From positions 1 to 64,000 of the forward strand of contig LNDB01000007.1 of the NCBI GenBank assembly GCA_001515265.1: 64,000 bases of DNA, given 5' to 3'. A model generated the notes under the pieces. It was not told the DNA's origin, made no database searches, and saw only the letters and a list, made by a program, of their open reading frames with translations. The position numbers and the translations under genes were made by a program. Source of the DNA: Candidatus Dichloromethanomonas elyunquensis. Lineage in GTDB: Bacteria > Bacillota > Desulfitobacteriia > Desulfitobacteriales > Syntrophobotulaceae. Positions 50,412 through 60,555 of this stretch are shown here, one piece after another (position 1 is the first letter of the stretch; each line of letters starts with the position of its first letter).

Positions 50412-50690
50412 TTAGTCTTTATAATAGCATAGATAAGCCACATCGTTTTCAGCATCAACTTCAAACGTCCTATTTGCTTCTACGATAAATTCTTCTCCAC
50501 CAGATATTTCTGTCCATTCTTCTTCAGGCAGTTTGACGTGAATGCTCCCTGAAATAATAACCATTCTCTCTTGAGTTGAAGTGGAAAATGAGAACTTCCC
50601 CGGGGTAATCACACCAACTGTTGCTTTACCGTTTTTAGTACTTAAACTTAAGCTTTGAACTTTTCCTTCAAAATACACATTATGATTCAT
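50412..50690 (-). CDS. ppnP: PpnP-like cupin (pyrimidine/purine nucleoside phosphorylase, DUF1255)
   Basis: A 92-residue single-domain cupin. The segments KVQSLSLSTKNGKATVGVITPGKFSFST, MVIISGSIHVKLPEEEW and FIVEANRTFEVDAENDVAYLCYY match PpnP throughout. E. coli PpnP phosphorolyses a range of nucleosides. It would release free bases for salvage, which fits its position next to upp. Small separation and opposite ends with a strong terminator between (50805-50834) argue against cotranscription with upp. Confidence 0.9.
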   Translation of the reverse strand: MNHNVYFEGKVQSLSLSTKNGKATVGVITPGKFSFSTSTQERMVIISGSIHVKLPEEEWTEISGGEEFIVEANRTFEVDAENDVAYLCYYKD

Positions 50691-50804
50691 ATTTTACCCC
50701 CTGTTTCTTTTGATGGAAGTGCTGAAAAACTCAGGATAACAATTAAAATCTTTTCATTAAGTTATGTATATGTGATGAATATTCTTCCGATATTAGGACC
50801 CCGG

Positions 50805-50834
50805 AAAAAAGAGCAGCTGCGAACTGCTCTTTTT
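50805..50834 (-). terminator. Intrinsic terminator of upp
   Basis: Minus strand stem AAAAGAGCAG / CTGCTCTTTT with a seven-base loop and a run of six T residues. It begins inside the last codon region of upp. The A/T symmetry also permits use from the other strand. Confidence 0.88.
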
Positions 50835-51462
50835 ATTTTGTTCCAAACAGCCTATCGCCCGCATCACCAAGCCCAGGGACAATATAACCCTGTTCGTTGA
50901 GCTTTTCATCTACTGCGGCGGCAAAAATATCTACATCGGAATGAGCTCTCTGAACCGCACGGATTCCTTCAGGAGCCGCAATAAGACACATTAACTTAAT
51001 ATTCTTTGCGCCCCGCTCCTTAATAAATCCTATGGCAGCCGAGGCGGATCCGCCTGTTGCCAGCATCGGATCGATTAGAATAATATCTCTTTCTTTTATG
51101 TCGGCAGGCATCTTACAATAGTACTTCACCGGTTTGAGCGTTTCATCGTCTCTGTACAGTCCGATATGTCCAACTTTCGCAGCAGGAATGAGTTTCAGCA
51201 TTCCGTCCACCATACCGAGTCCTGCCCTTAGAATGGGTACTAAAGCGACTTTCTTTCCCGCAAGCTTTTTAGCTTTGGCTAAGGCCACAGGAGTCTGAAC
51301 TTCAACTCCTTCCAGCGGAAAGTCCCTCGTCACCTCGTAAGCCATGAGCATGGCCACTTCTTCCACTAGAGAGCGAAATTCCTTGGAACTGGTATTTTCA
51401 TCACGGATCAAAGATAGTTTATGTTGGATCAAAGGATGATCTAAAACACAAATGTTTGCCAT
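50833..51462 (-). CDS. upp: Uracil phosphoribosyltransferase
   Basis: Makes UMP from uracil and PRPP. The 209-residue length and motifs are standard: [39 protein letters not shown], the PRPP loop [24 protein letters not shown] and the uracil-binding [11 protein letters not shown] at the C-terminus. Start at ATG 51462 behind GAAAGG. Next upstream is glyA. Confidence 0.97.
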   Translation of the reverse strand: MANICVLDHPLIQHKLSLIRDENTSSKEFRSLVEEVAMLMAYEVTRDFPLEGVEVQTPVALAKAKKLAGKKVALVPILRAGLGMVDGMLKLIPAAKVGHIGLYRDDETLKPVKYYCKMPADIKERDIILIDPMLATGGSASAAIGFIKERGAKNIKLMCLIAAPEGIRAVQRAHSDVDIFAAAVDEKLNEQGYIVPGLGDAGDRLFGTK

Positions 51463-51499
51463 AGTTCCTTTCAACCCTTACATTAAGTGAATTTCTATT

Positions 51500-52747
51500 T
51501 TACTTGTACGCCGGAAAGACGGAACAGAGCTCTGCCACAATTTCCTGTGCTTTTTTCAATTGAGCTTCGTTTTCACCGGCAGTGACTGCCAGGTTAATCG
51601 CCTCGGTGATCTTATCCATTTCCGGTTCTTGCATTCCCCTTGTGGTAACCGCAGGAGACCCGATCCGAATTCCGCTTGTAACAAACGGGCTTTCGGGATC
51701 AAACGGGATGGTATTCTTGTTTACGGTAATGCCAACATCATCCAGGACCTTCTCAGTAGCTTTTCCGGTAAGGCCCTTGCTGCGCATGTCCAAAAGGACA
51801 AGGTGGTTATCTGTCCCGCCTGAAACCAAACGGAATCTTCTAGCCAGGAAACCTTTGGCCAACGCTTGAGCATTATTAACGATTTTCTGCTGATACGCTT
51901 TAAATTGCGGCTGAAGAGCTTCGCCAAAAGCTACCGCCTTGGCCGCAATCACATGCATCAGCGGACCTCCCTGAATTCCCGGGAAGATCGCTTTATCGAT
52001 CTTTTGAGCATACTCTTCTTCACAAAGAATAAGCCCCCCTCTGGGTCCCCTTAAAGTTTTATGGGTTGTCGTTGTTACAAACTGCGCGTAAGGCACCGGA
52101 CTCGGATGAAGACCTGCCGCTACCAAACCGGCAATATGGGCCATGTCAATTAAAACATAAGCCTCAACCTCATCAGCGATTTCACGGATGGTTTTGAAGT
52201 CAATCTTACGCGGATAAGCGCTGGCACCGCCTACAATCATTTTAGGTTTATGTTTATGAGCTAAATTCCGCAGCACATCGTAGTCAATCTGTTCTGTTTC
52301 TTCGTTAACCCCATATTCCACAAAGTTAAAATATACTCCGGAAATATTTACCGGACTTCCATGAGTGAGATGTCCTCCATGGGATAGGTTCATCCCCATA
52401 ACTGTATCCCCCGGTTGGAGCATAGCAAAATAAACCGCGGTATTGGCTTGAGCACCGGAATGGGGCTGAACATTGGCATGCTCTGCTCCAAATAATTTTT
52501 TTACCCTATTCCGGGCAAGATTTTCTACAATATCTACATATTCGCAACCGCCATAGTATCTTTTTCCGGGGTAACCTTCCGCATATTTATTCGTCAGCAC
52601 TGAACCCTGGGCAGCCATAACAGCACGGCTTACAAAATTTTCAGAAGCAATCAGCTCTATTTTATTCACTTGTCTTCCTTCTTCAAGTTCAATGGCCCGA
52701 GCCACTTCGGGGTCTTGCAGCGCAACGTATTGCCGGATATAATCCAC
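51500..52747 (-). CDS. glyA: Serine hydroxymethyltransferase
   Basis: PLP enzyme interconverting serine and glycine with tetrahydrofolate, the main source of one-carbon units. The PLP lysine is in [16 protein letters not shown], with [14 protein letters not shown] and [12 protein letters not shown] around the cofactor site. An ATG at 52756 directly abuts the AGGAG site; the GTG at 52747 is at the right distance and gives 415 residues, the Bacillus length, so it is preferred. Confidence 0.97.
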   Translation of the reverse strand: MDYIRQYVALQDPEVARAIELEEGRQVNKIELIASENFVSRAVMAAQGSVLTNKYAEGYPGKRYYGGCEYVDIVENLARNRVKKLFGAEHANVQPHSGAQANTAVYFAMLQPGDTVMGMNLSHGGHLTHGSPVNISGVYFNFVEYGVNEETEQIDYDVLRNLAHKHKPKMIVGGASAYPRKIDFKTIREIADEVEAYVLIDMAHIAGLVAAGLHPSPVPYAQFVTTTTHKTLRGPRGGLILCEEEYAQKIDKAIFPGIQGGPLMHVIAAKAVAFGEALQPQFKAYQQKIVNNAQALAKGFLARRFRLVSGGTDNHLVLLDMRSKGLTGKATEKVLDDVGITVNKNTIPFDPESPFVTSGIRIGSPAVTTRGMQEPEMDKITEAINLAVTAGENEAQLKKAQEIVAELCSVFPAYK

Positions 52748-52843
52748 TTCGTACATCTCCTTTATTGATTATTACGCTTTGAATATACATTTTACCAAAG
52801 TTTATGCATTAATTGAACAGATTGCCCCTTAAAAGACAAAAGC

Positions 52844-53407
52844 TCAACTGCCCGGATAAATTGCTCTTGGTCCGCCTATATATTTTGGTCTTGTTTTAGC
52901 CAGGGTCAAATGCGCATTGCCTAAATAATTGATATCTATTCTAACAGGGACAACCACAGGACGAAGGTGCATTCCAATTAGCGTATCCCCTATATCAATC
53001 CCTGCATGGGCTTTAACCTGTTCAACTGCAACCGGATTTTTGAGTTTCTCCCAAGCCGTTGAAGCCATTGCTCCCCCTGCGGTGAGGGATGGAACAACAA
53101 TAACAGGTTCTAGCCCAAACGGACCTGCGATTTCCTGTTCGACTACCAGAGCCCGGTTCAAATGTTCACAGCACTGGAAGGCCAAATGGATTCCCCGAAG
53201 GTCAGCCCAGTATAAAAGCGGATCGATAAGAATATCCGCCACTTCCTTACTCCCTGCCTTTCCAATGGTCTTTCCCTGCACCTCACTGGTACTGCAGCCG
53301 ATCACAACCAGCTGGCCCCGCTGCAAGCCTGCCGATGCCCCAAATATCTCTAAAATAGTTTCCCATTGATTTTTAAGCGTATGAAGTGTTTTCATGGCCT
53401 CGTCCAT
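52844..53407 (-). CDS. ywlG: UPF0340/TIGR01440 family protein (YwlG-like)
   Basis: Conserved protein of unknown function. The 187 residues contain GASAGLQRGQLVVIGCSTSEVQGKTIGKAGS, LAFQCCEHLNRALVVEQE and GIDIGDTLIGMHLRPVVVPVR, characteristic of the family. In Bacillus the homologue ywlG lies between glyA and rpiB (ywlF), exactly as here. Cytosolic, no motifs that reveal a reaction beyond conserved Cys residues. Confidence 0.93.
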   Translation of the reverse strand: MDEAMKTLHTLKNQWETILEIFGASAGLQRGQLVVIGCSTSEVQGKTIGKAGSKEVADILIDPLLYWADLRGIHLAFQCCEHLNRALVVEQEIAGPFGLEPVIVVPSLTAGGAMASTAWEKLKNPVAVEQVKAHAGIDIGDTLIGMHLRPVVVPVRIDINYLGNAHLTLAKTRPKYIGGPRAIYPGS

Positions 53408-53450
53408 CCTGCTCTCCCCCTTTCAGCGCTTAACCCGGTTGGTACTATTA

Positions 53451-53894
53451 TCAGCAGCTTTTTTCAAATTCTGAAATCTGATCTACTCTCCGGGTATGAC
53501 GCCACCCGCTGAAGGAAACAGCCAGAAATGTATCCACTATGTCCAATGCCAGACCCGGACCCACTACTCTTGCACCCAAAGCCAGAATGTTCGCATTATT
53601 GTGCTCTCTCGCCATCTTAGCCATATAGCTGTCTGTGCATAGGGCAGCCCGAATTCCCTTTACTTTGTTGGCAGCAATGGAAATCCCTATACCGGTTCCA
53701 CAGATAACAATCCCAACGTCCACCTGGTTACTTGTCACTGCTTTACCAACCTTAAATCCAAACTCAGGGTAGTCTGCAGATTGGTCAGAATCAGTCCCGC
53801 AATCCATAATTTCGTAACCTTTTTGTAAAAGATGTTCTTTTATCTTATTCTTTAGTCCAAAGCCGCCATGATCTGCTCCTAACGCAATTTTCAT
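53451..53894 (-). CDS. rpiB: Ribose 5-phosphate isomerase B
   Basis: Interconverts ribose 5-phosphate and ribulose 5-phosphate. MKIALGADHGGFGLKNKI, the catalytic Cys in GIVICGTGIGISIAANKVKGIRA and EHNNANILALGARVVGP are intact. The ATG at 53894 follows TTGGAGGT; the frame upstream to 53966 is not translated in my view. 147 residues. With the split transketolase it supports a non-oxidative pentose phosphate pathway. Confidence 0.95.
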   Translation of the reverse strand: MKIALGADHGGFGLKNKIKEHLLQKGYEIMDCGTDSDQSADYPEFGFKVGKAVTSNQVDVGIVICGTGIGISIAANKVKGIRAALCTDSYMAKMAREHNNANILALGARVVGPGLALDIVDTFLAVSFSGWRHTRRVDQISEFEKSC

Positions 53895-53973
53895 TTTTAC
53901 CTCCAAGGCGTGATAAGAAAAAACGCTGCGTTTTCCTATGTAATATAGTTTTGATTGTCTTATCAAAGATTGA

Positions 53974-54414
53974 TTAAAATGCTGAATCTAATTTTCGGGA
54001 AATTTCTATAAGCATCTGCTCGATTTCCTGTGCACAGCGGCGATAGGTTTCTAGTGAGCTGCCCCATGGGTCCGAAACTTCCTTAGGCGGGTCAGATAAA
54101 TAACCCAAACACCGGATTTTTTTTCTGTAATGAGGATATCCGTGGGAAAGAAATAATTCCTGTGCTTTGGTCATTGAAAATACAAGGTCAACATTTTCTA
54201 TCAATTCTTTGGTTAGCTTCACAGCTTTATGCTGACTGATATCAATCCCCTTTTCCATCAATACCGCTGCGGCGTTTTTGCTGATGCAGTCCCCTTCAAA
54301 AGCGTTTATGCCCGCCGAAAAGACCTCAACTTCTTCTGAAAAGCAGCGTTTGGCTAACCCTTGAGCCATCGGACTCCGGCAGGTATTTCCTGTACAAACA
54401 AACAGCAGTCTCAT
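53974..54414 (-). CDS. ywlE: Low-molecular-weight phosphatase, probably protein-arginine phosphatase (YwlE-like)
   Basis: LMW phosphatase fold with P-loop LFVCTGNTCRSPMAQGLAK at the N-terminus and the general acid Asp in YLSDPPKEVSDPWGSSLETYRRC. The fifth P-loop position is Thr, as in YwlE, where Thr selects phospho-arginine over phospho-tyrosine. No mcsB arginine kinase gene is in the window. 146 residues. Position in the ywlG-rpiB-ywlE-mntP order supports the call. Confidence 0.87.
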   Translation of the reverse strand: MRLLFVCTGNTCRSPMAQGLAKRCFSEEVEVFSAGINAFEGDCISKNAAAVLMEKGIDISQHKAVKLTKELIENVDLVFSMTKAQELFLSHGYPHYRKKIRCLGYLSDPPKEVSDPWGSSLETYRRCAQEIEQMLIEISRKLDSAF

Positions 54415-54455
54415 AAGTTTATTATAACCTCTTTCAGTTCAGGGAGTAAATTAGT

Positions 54456-55007
54456 TTAATGGATTAACCCCATTCCCATTCGAATACCGATCAACAAAAG
54501 AATAATTCCACCAAGGCCTTCGGCTTGATTTCCAAGCCAAGTTCCCATTCTCCGGCCAAGAAGAATACCGCCTCCCGTCATCATTCCCGCAGTAAAGCCT
54601 ATCATCAACGTGGCCGGCACAATTTGGCTGACGAAAGTTCCCAAGGAAAACCCTACGCTAAGCGCATCCAAACTGACACTCCCGGCTAATGCATAAATCC
54701 CAAGACCTTTCAGACTTGGGATACGGCTTCTCCTTTCCTTGCCCCGTAAGGCTCCCAAAAGCATCTTGGAGCCAAGCCAAAGTAATATCACGGTTCCCAT
54801 TCCTGTGGCAAGATTCCCGAAATGGCCTCCGAGTTCTTGTCCTGCCCAAATCCCAAGCAAGGGCATAATCACGTGAAAAAGAGCTATCGTGAATACCAGC
54901 TGTACCGCAGTACGGTTCCGAATTCCAACAAGCCCCAGAGCAAGTGAAAAGGAAAAAGCATCCATTCCTAAAGCTACAGATACTGCTATCACCCAAGCCG
55001 GTGCCAA
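54456..55007 (-). CDS. mntP: Manganese efflux pump MntP
   Basis: Six-helix membrane protein of 183 residues. The two repeated signature Asp motifs, VALGMDAFSFSLALGL and GSVSLDALSVGFSLGTFV, are the MntP ion-binding pattern; basic loop KERRSRIP joins the halves. It would export Mn2+ from the cytosol. Start is TTG with GGGGGGAAGG upstream. No yybP-ykoY type leader is evident in the 30 bases to the previous gene. Confidence 0.92.
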   Translation of the reverse strand: MAPAWVIAVSVALGMDAFSFSLALGLVGIRNRTAVQLVFTIALFHVIMPLLGIWAGQELGGHFGNLATGMGTVILLWLGSKMLLGALRGKERRSRIPSLKGLGIYALAGSVSLDALSVGFSLGTFVSQIVPATLMIGFTAGMMTGGGILLGRRMGTWLGNQAEGLGGIILLLIGIRMGMGLIH

Positions 55008-55037
55008 GTGCCTTCCCCCCTCCTGTTAATATTAAAG

Positions 55038-56111
55038 TTAAATCTTCCCAGGATCAACGAATCCGCTTTCCCCTGCTGCTTTTCTTAACCGGTTCATAAA
55101 AGCCAGACCGATACCTTCTTCCGGCATTTCTTCCGCAAGGATAAAATTAATTTTCTCTTCATCACAACTTCTTAACGCTTCAAAGAGATGACTCGCCGCT
55201 TCCTGAGGCCTATTAACCGATCCTAGAACAAACAGGAAATCAATCCCCTCTAAGTCATTGGTAGAAAGCAGTCCTTTGGTTTCCTCCATACAGATAAGGG
55301 CCATTTTGTTTCCTGATTTCTTCTGCGCTACCCACCCGGCTATTTTTTCTGCCTTTTTGTGATCAGCGCTTTTGATTAAAATTATTTCCCCGTTTGGGGC
55401 ATAATGTCTGTATTTCATCCCGGGTGATTTTGAGGGGATGAAAGCTTCCCTGCTTTCTCCCATTTCTCGTTCGATTTCTACTGTCCCCAAAACAGTTTCG
55501 AGCTGTTCTTTCGTGACTCCTCCAGGACGCAGAATTACGGGGGTTTTTCCTGACAGATCCAAAACTGTGGACTCCAAGCCAATCGAACATTTTCCGGCAT
55601 CAATTACTAAAGGAATTCTGCCTTTTAAGTCTTGCCTGACGTGTTTTCCTTCTGTTGGACTGGGCTTCCCTGAAATGTTGGCACTAGGGGCAGCCAGCGG
55701 AACCCCTGCCGCCCGAATCAATTCTAAAGCTGCCGGGTGAGCAGGCATTCGGACTGCAACCGTATTCAGCCCTGCACTTACGATATCCGGGATGATCCGA
55801 GACTTAGGTAACACCAATGTCAATGGTCCCGGCCAAAAGGCTTCTGCGCACATTTTCGCCGCATCCGTCCATTCCCGGACAATTTTTTTCGCATCTTTTA
55901 CTGAAGCAATGTGAACGATTAGGGGATTGTCTGCCGGCCTGCCCTTGATTTTAAAAATTTTTTTACAAGCTTTTGGATCCAAGGCATTTGCGCCGAGGCC
56001 ATAAACCGTTTCAGTCGGAAATGCAACCACTTCCCCTTGCCTGAGAAGTTGAACCGCATCACTGAGTCCTTCTTCTATTGTGAGCATTCTGGTTTGAAAA
56101 TTGGTTTCCAT
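55038..56111 (-). CDS. tsaC: L-threonylcarbamoyladenylate synthase, Sua5 type
   Basis: Makes threonylcarbamoyl-AMP for the t6A37 modification of ANN-decoding tRNAs. The YrdC domain fills the first 205 residues: GEVVAFPTETVYGLGANALD, KIKGRPADNPLIVHIAS, VAVRMPAHPAALELIRAAG, PLAAPSANISGKPSPTEG. An additional Sua5 C-terminal domain (about 130 residues, SPGMKYRHYAPNGEIILI onward) distinguishes it from short TsaC. ATG with ACAGGAG upstream. Bacillus ywlC is in the same place. Confidence 0.95.
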   Translation of the reverse strand: METNFQTRMLTIEEGLSDAVQLLRQGEVVAFPTETVYGLGANALDPKACKKIFKIKGRPADNPLIVHIASVKDAKKIVREWTDAAKMCAEAFWPGPLTLVLPKSRIIPDIVSAGLNTVAVRMPAHPAALELIRAAGVPLAAPSANISGKPSPTEGKHVRQDLKGRIPLVIDAGKCSIGLESTVLDLSGKTPVILRPGGVTKEQLETVLGTVEIEREMGESREAFIPSKSPGMKYRHYAPNGEIILIKSADHKKAEKIAGWVAQKKSGNKMALICMEETKGLLSTNDLEGIDFLFVLGSVNRPQEAASHLFEALRSCDEEKINFILAEEMPEEGIGLAFMNRLRKAAGESGFVDPGKI

Positions 56112-56156
56112 CCTATCTCCTGTTTGTGAATGTTACAAAAATCTTCATTCCAAATT

Positions 56157-57026
56157 CTATTCTTTTTTGGCGGTTACTATTCTATCATGCCCTGCAAAAT
56201 CAAGAAAAATAAACGTTTTATATCCTCGAAGGGTGAATAGCCCTTTTACCGCTTCCCCCTGTGAACATCCGATTTCCAAAATAATCACGCCCCCAGGTTT
56301 GAGATAGTATTCTGCTTCATCGGCAATCCTTCGATAAAAATCTAAACCATCTTTTCCGCCGATCAACGCTAAAGACGGCTCATTCTTGACTTCAGGGGAG
56401 CATTGCTCATATTCCTCCTCAGCTACATAAGGCGGATTGGAAATAATAATATCAAATTTTTCTCCGCTAACAGGTTTGAATAAATCCCCCAGACGAAACT
56501 CTACTCGGACATAATGCGCAAGGGCATTCTTTTCTGCTACCATCAGTGCTTTTTCGGAGACGTCTGTCCCAAGCACTTGGGCCTTGGGCCAATAAAATGA
56601 TGCGGCAACAGCAACTGCCCCGCTGCCGGTGCCAAGATCAAGAATGTAAGCGGATTTATTTCGGAAATAATTCGTTTTTAGATCAAGGACTTTCTCCACG
56701 AGCAATTCGGTTTCAGGACGGGGAATAAGTACATTCCTGTCAACATAAAATTCCAGACCCATAAATTCACGGTTCTTCAGCAAATAAGCCAGCGGTTCTC
56801 TTTCTCCCCTTTGACGCAATAACCCCTGAAATTGTTCTTCTTCCGAAAAAGAAATCTCCCGGTTCAGATCGAGGTAAAGTTTATCCCTGGTTGTTCCACG
56901 CACGGATGCCAGAAGAAGATCAGCATCGGCTCTGGCATCTATAATACCCTTGGATTCCAGATAATTGGTTCCTTTTTTTAATACATTTATTGTTTTGACG
57001 GAAAATAAGTCTTTCTCCATAAACAT
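56157..57026 (-). CDS. prmC: Peptide chain release factor N5-glutamine methyltransferase
   Basis: Methylates the Gln of the GGQ motif in RF1 and RF2. SAM-binding motif I is ILDLGTGSGAVAVAASFY and the catalytic signature is IIISNPPYVAEEEY, with an N-terminal helical domain that contacts the release factor. It directly follows prfA, its substrate gene (35 bases). ATG at 57026 is nearest to GGGA; the ATG two codons later is an alternative. 289 residues. Confidence 0.95.
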   Translation of the reverse strand: MFMEKDLFSVKTINVLKKGTNYLESKGIIDARADADLLLASVRGTTRDKLYLDLNREISFSEEEQFQGLLRQRGEREPLAYLLKNREFMGLEFYVDRNVLIPRPETELLVEKVLDLKTNYFRNKSAYILDLGTGSGAVAVAASFYWPKAQVLGTDVSEKALMVAEKNALAHYVRVEFRLGDLFKPVSGEKFDIIISNPPYVAEEEYEQCSPEVKNEPSLALIGGKDGLDFYRRIADEAEYYLKPGGVIILEIGCSQGEAVKGLFTLRGYKTFIFLDFAGHDRIVTAKKE

Positions 57027-57061
57027 TCCCTGTCATATAGATATACATGCTTTGCATTAAA

Positions 57062-58132
57062 TTAGTTCATTGATGCCTTAAGTCTTTCTGCCTGATCGGT
57101 GGAGATTAAGGCCTCAATAATTTCATCCATGTCTCCTAATAGGATATAGTCCAGACGATGCAATGTAAGGCCGATGCGATGATCTGATACTCTTCCCTGA
57201 GGAAAATTATACGTCCGGATTCGTTCACTGCGGTCTCCTGTTCCTACCTGGCTTTTTCTTTCTTGGGCGATTTCTCCCATAGCTTCTTCTTGGGCCTTTT
57301 CTAAAAGTCTAGCCCGCAGGACTTTTAAAGCCTTGTCTTTATTTTTGTGCTGGGATTTTTCGTCCTGACAGGAAACAACGATTCCTGTCGGTAAATGCGT
57401 AATCCTTACAGCGGATTGAGTCGTATTAACCGACTGCCCCCCAGGTCCGCTTGAACAAAAAATATCTATCCGGATATCATTGGGATTAATATCAACATCG
57501 ACCTCCTCTGCCTCAGGCAGAACTGCTACCGTTGCTGTGGACGTATGAATCCTGCCCCCGGATTCTGTGGTTGGGATACGCTGGACACGATGAACCCCGC
57601 TTTCGAATTTCAAGCGGCTATAAGCTCCCCGCCCTTCTATCATAATAATGATCTCTTTAAAACCGCCAATATCAGTATAGCTTGCGCTGAGGAGTTCCGT
57701 TTTCCAATTCTGATTTTCCGCATACTTAGAATACATTCGATAAAGATCGCCCGCAAAGAGCGCAGCCTCGTCCCCGCCGGCACCTGCACGGATTTCCATA
57801 ATGACATTCTTTTCATCGTTGGGGTCTTTGGGCAAAAGCAAAATCTTCAGATTTTCTTCATACGTTTTCTTTTTGTCCAGCAGTTCTTTTTGTTCTGCTT
57901 CGGCCATTTCTTTCATTTCCGGATCAAGGGATTCGCCTAAAAGAACTTTAATATCTTCCGACTGATTAACAATATCCTTGTATTCCCTATAAACTGAAAC
58001 AATTTCAGCAATATTTGCTTGGTTTTTTGCATGTTTTTGAAATTCTATCTGATTGGCGATAATTTCGGGTTTGGACAGGAACCCCGTTAGTTCATCATAT
58101 TTTTTTTCAATCTCATCCAGCCTTTTAAACAT
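57062..58132 (-). CDS. prfA: Peptide chain release factor 1
   Basis: RF1 for UAA and UAG. The GGQ motif is in [25 protein letters not shown]; the anticodon-like PxT region is [22 protein letters not shown]. 356 residues. Both release factors in the window are intact, so normal stop-codon usage is implied. Part of the DUF1385-prfA-prmC group. Confidence 0.98.
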   Translation of the reverse strand: MFKRLDEIEKKYDELTGFLSKPEIIANQIEFQKHAKNQANIAEIVSVYREYKDIVNQSEDIKVLLGESLDPEMKEMAEAEQKELLDKKKTYEENLKILLLPKDPNDEKNVIMEIRAGAGGDEAALFAGDLYRMYSKYAENQNWKTELLSASYTDIGGFKEIIIMIEGRGAYSRLKFESGVHRVQRIPTTESGGRIHTSTATVAVLPEAEEVDVDINPNDIRIDIFCSSGPGGQSVNTTQSAVRITHLPTGIVVSCQDEKSQHKNKDKALKVLRARLLEKAQEEAMGEIAQERKSQVGTGDRSERIRTYNFPQGRVSDHRIGLTLHRLDYILLGDMDEIIEALISTDQAERLKASMN

Positions 58133-58191
58133 TGATTATCTCTCCCAATATGAAATAGAAATAGAATTCATTATTAAATTATGGCAACTCT

Positions 58192-59070
58192 CTACCTCAG
58201 TTCCTGACCCGAAGATACGACCCCATTGAGGGCTGCAATGGCCACCTCAATTTGCGAGTCATCAGGCTCTCTTGTTGTAAATCTTTGTAAGAATAACCCC
58301 GGGACAACCAACCAGCTGCAAAGTGCCGACCCAGCGTGCCTTCCGGAAATTTTCAGGATTTCATACGAAATTCCGGCTACCAAAGGCATTAATAGAATCC
58401 GGGAAAGAATCCGCCACCAGAGGGGATCCAAACCGAGAAAAGCAAAGACAAAAATACTGACAATGACTACTATCAGCAGGAAACTTGTTCCGCAGCGCGG
58501 ATGCATCCTGGTATATTTCCTGGCATTTTCCACATTTAATTCTTCACCTGATTCGTAAGTAAAAATAGCCTTATGCTCTGCCCCATGATATTCAAATACT
58601 CTTTTAATATCCTTCAAACGGGATATGAGAAGAATATAGATAAAAAGAACAAGTAAACGAATCAATCCCTCCAGGATATTTTGCAATACCGTACCCGGAA
58701 ATAAATATTGCAGCAGGCGAGCTGAAACAGTCGGCAAACCCACAAAAAACAGAATCCCCGCTCCAAAAGCCACTACGATCGTAACCGCCATCTCCCAAAA
58801 ACTGAGTTCTTCTCCCTCTTCTTCGCCTACAGCACGGTTAGCCGAAAACATCAATGCTTTGCTGCCAAAAATCAAGGATTCGAGCAGTGCTACAAAACCG
58901 CGTATGATAGGCAGCTTTAAAAAAGGTTTTTGCGTCCAAGAATTAATGTCCTCTTTCGTTACTTCGATTTCGCCGTTTGGCAAACGAATTGCTATAGAAA
59001 CAGTGCGCGGCCCCTTCATCATTACACCCTCAATCAATGCTTGGCCCCCATATTGAACTGGTTTACCCAT
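58192..59070 (-). CDS. DUF1385 family membrane protein (YqhQ-like)
   Basis: A 292-residue protein that opens with KPVQYGGQALIEGVMMKGP and has four or so membrane segments plus YHGAEHKAIFTYESGEEL and HPRCGTSFLLIVVIVSIFVF, signatures of DUF1385/YqhQ. Function unknown. It lies between rpmE and prfA, where it is found in many Clostridia; no further clue. Conserved His and Cys residues in AEHKA and HPRCGTS suggest metal binding or catalysis. Confidence 0.88.
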   Translation of the reverse strand: MGKPVQYGGQALIEGVMMKGPRTVSIAIRLPNGEIEVTKEDINSWTQKPFLKLPIIRGFVALLESLIFGSKALMFSANRAVGEEEGEELSFWEMAVTIVVAFGAGILFFVGLPTVSARLLQYLFPGTVLQNILEGLIRLLVLFIYILLISRLKDIKRVFEYHGAEHKAIFTYESGEELNVENARKYTRMHPRCGTSFLLIVVIVSIFVFAFLGLDPLWWRILSRILLMPLVAGISYEILKISGRHAGSALCSWLVVPGLFLQRFTTREPDDSQIEVAIAALNGVVSSGQELR

Positions 59071-59096
59071 CCTACACCTCTAACATAATTAATATT

Positions 59097-59124
59097 GAAA
59101 AGCAGAGCTTGCGCTCTGCTCTTT
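59097..59124 (-). terminator. Terminator of rpmE
   Basis: AGCAGAGC and GCTCTGCT form a perfect stem around a four-base loop (GCAA on the minus strand) followed by TTTTC; it begins 35 bases past the rpmE stop. The plus strand has seven T residues after the stem, so it may also work in the other direction. Confidence 0.8.
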
Positions 59125-59154
59125 TTTTAAACCGGCAACGACCGCAGGCCGTTG

Positions 59155-59355
59155 TTATTGCAAGCCATATTTCTTTTTAAAGCGATCAACACGTCCGCCA
59201 GCATCAACAAACCTCTGTACACCCGTAAAAAAGGGATGGCACTTGGAACATATCTCAACTTTGATATCTTTCTTTGTGCTACCTGTCTCTATAACAGTGC
59301 CGCATGCACAAGTTATAGTTGTTTGTTGGTATTTAGGATGAATTTTGTCTTTCAA
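59155..59355 (-). CDS. rpmE: 50S ribosomal protein L31, zinc form
   Basis: A 66-residue L31 with the zinc ligands ITCACG and [10 protein letters not shown], so it is the C+ (zinc) form. Start is TTG behind GTAGGTGAC. In Firmicutes it usually follows rho; here rho is absent and glpX precedes it. Confidence 0.95.
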   Translation of the reverse strand: MKDKIHPKYQQTTITCACGTVIETGSTKKDIKVEICSKCHPFFTGVQRFVDAGGRVDRFKKKYGLQ

Positions 59356-59495
59356 GTTCAGTCACCTACCTTCTCGAACAGATCCGAAACAAACGATACA
59401 GTCAACATTTAGTATTTTAGCACAAATGTTGGTATCCGGTCAAGAATTTCACGAAAGGAAAGCAAAAGATTTAATAAGGTTTAAATATCTTTATA

Positions 59496-60470
59496 TTAGT
59501 TAACGCCTTTAATTGCATATTTTGGTTTTTTGTCAAAATAGTGCCTTGCTTCTATAAAACGAACTGTACCTGTTTTTCCTCTCATTACCAGAGAATGGGT
59601 CGTTGCGCCATCGCCGCTGAATATGACCCCTCTGAGCAGAGGCCCTTCCGTAATCCCTGTAGCCGCAAAGAAGATATCATCGGTACCGACAAGATCATTA
59701 AGTGTTAAAAGTTTATTAATATTTACGATTCCTAATTTTCCGGCTCTTTCAATATCGTTGTCATTCTCAGGCCAAAGTCTGGCCTGCATCTCTCCGCCCA
59801 TACAACGCAAAGCGGCTGCGGCGAGTACTCCTTCCGGAGCCCCGCCGATACCGATCATCATATCAATCCCGCTGCCTTCAATTCCACAGGCCACTGCAGG
59901 AGCGACATCTCCATCGGTAATCAATCTTATTCTTGCTCCGCATTCCCTGACCTGCCGGATAAGTCCGTAATGCCTTGGCCTGTCCATAATAACAACGGTA
60001 AGGTCCTGAACTTCCTTATTCAACGCCTCTGCTACACTACGAAGATTATCGGCAACAGGTGCATCGAGATCAATACGTCCTGCTGCCTGAGGGCCAACGG
60101 CAATTTTATCCATGTACATATCCGGAGCATGAAGCAGACAATATCTTTTTGTTACCGCTAATACTGCAATGGCACCGGGCATTCCTTTGGCAACAAGATT
60201 GGTGCCTTCCAGGGGGTCGACAGCAACATCAACTTCAGGTTTTTCGCCTGTTCCTAACTTCTCACCGATATAAAGCATCGGAGCCTCGTCCATTTCCCCT
60301 TCACCTATCACAACCGTCCCGTCCATATGAACCGTATCAAACAGTGATCTCATGGCTTCCACTGCGGCATCGTCCGCAGCATCTTTTTTGCCCATTCCAA
60401 CCCATCTTGCTGAAGCAAGCGCAGCAGCTTCGGTAACTCTTGCAAACTCCATTGCAAGCTCGCGTTCCAT
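59496..60470 (-). CDS. glpX: Fructose-1,6-bisphosphatase class II
   Basis: Gluconeogenic phosphatase. Lithium-sensitive phosphatase fold motifs: VVIGEGEMDEAPMLYIGE, VDVAVDPLEGTNLVAKGMPG (metal-binding DPLEGT) and GVLAAAALRCMGGEMQARL. 324 residues. With fba and the transaldolase upstream it forms a short gluconeogenic/sugar phosphate group, consistent with yvcK's role. Confidence 0.96.
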   Translation of the reverse strand: MERELAMEFARVTEAAALASARWVGMGKKDAADDAAVEAMRSLFDTVHMDGTVVIGEGEMDEAPMLYIGEKLGTGEKPEVDVAVDPLEGTNLVAKGMPGAIAVLAVTKRYCLLHAPDMYMDKIAVGPQAAGRIDLDAPVADNLRSVAEALNKEVQDLTVVIMDRPRHYGLIRQVRECGARIRLITDGDVAPAVACGIEGSGIDMMIGIGGAPEGVLAAAALRCMGGEMQARLWPENDNDIERAGKLGIVNINKLLTLNDLVGTDDIFFAATGITEGPLLRGVIFSGDGATTHSLVMRGKTGTVRFIEARHYFDKKPKYAIKGVN

Positions 60471-60555
60471 TTCTATTCCCCCACCAGAAAAATAACAAGA
60501 TCATACCATTCCCAAGAAAAGGACTGATATCCATCTTTCGGTATCAGCCTATATG

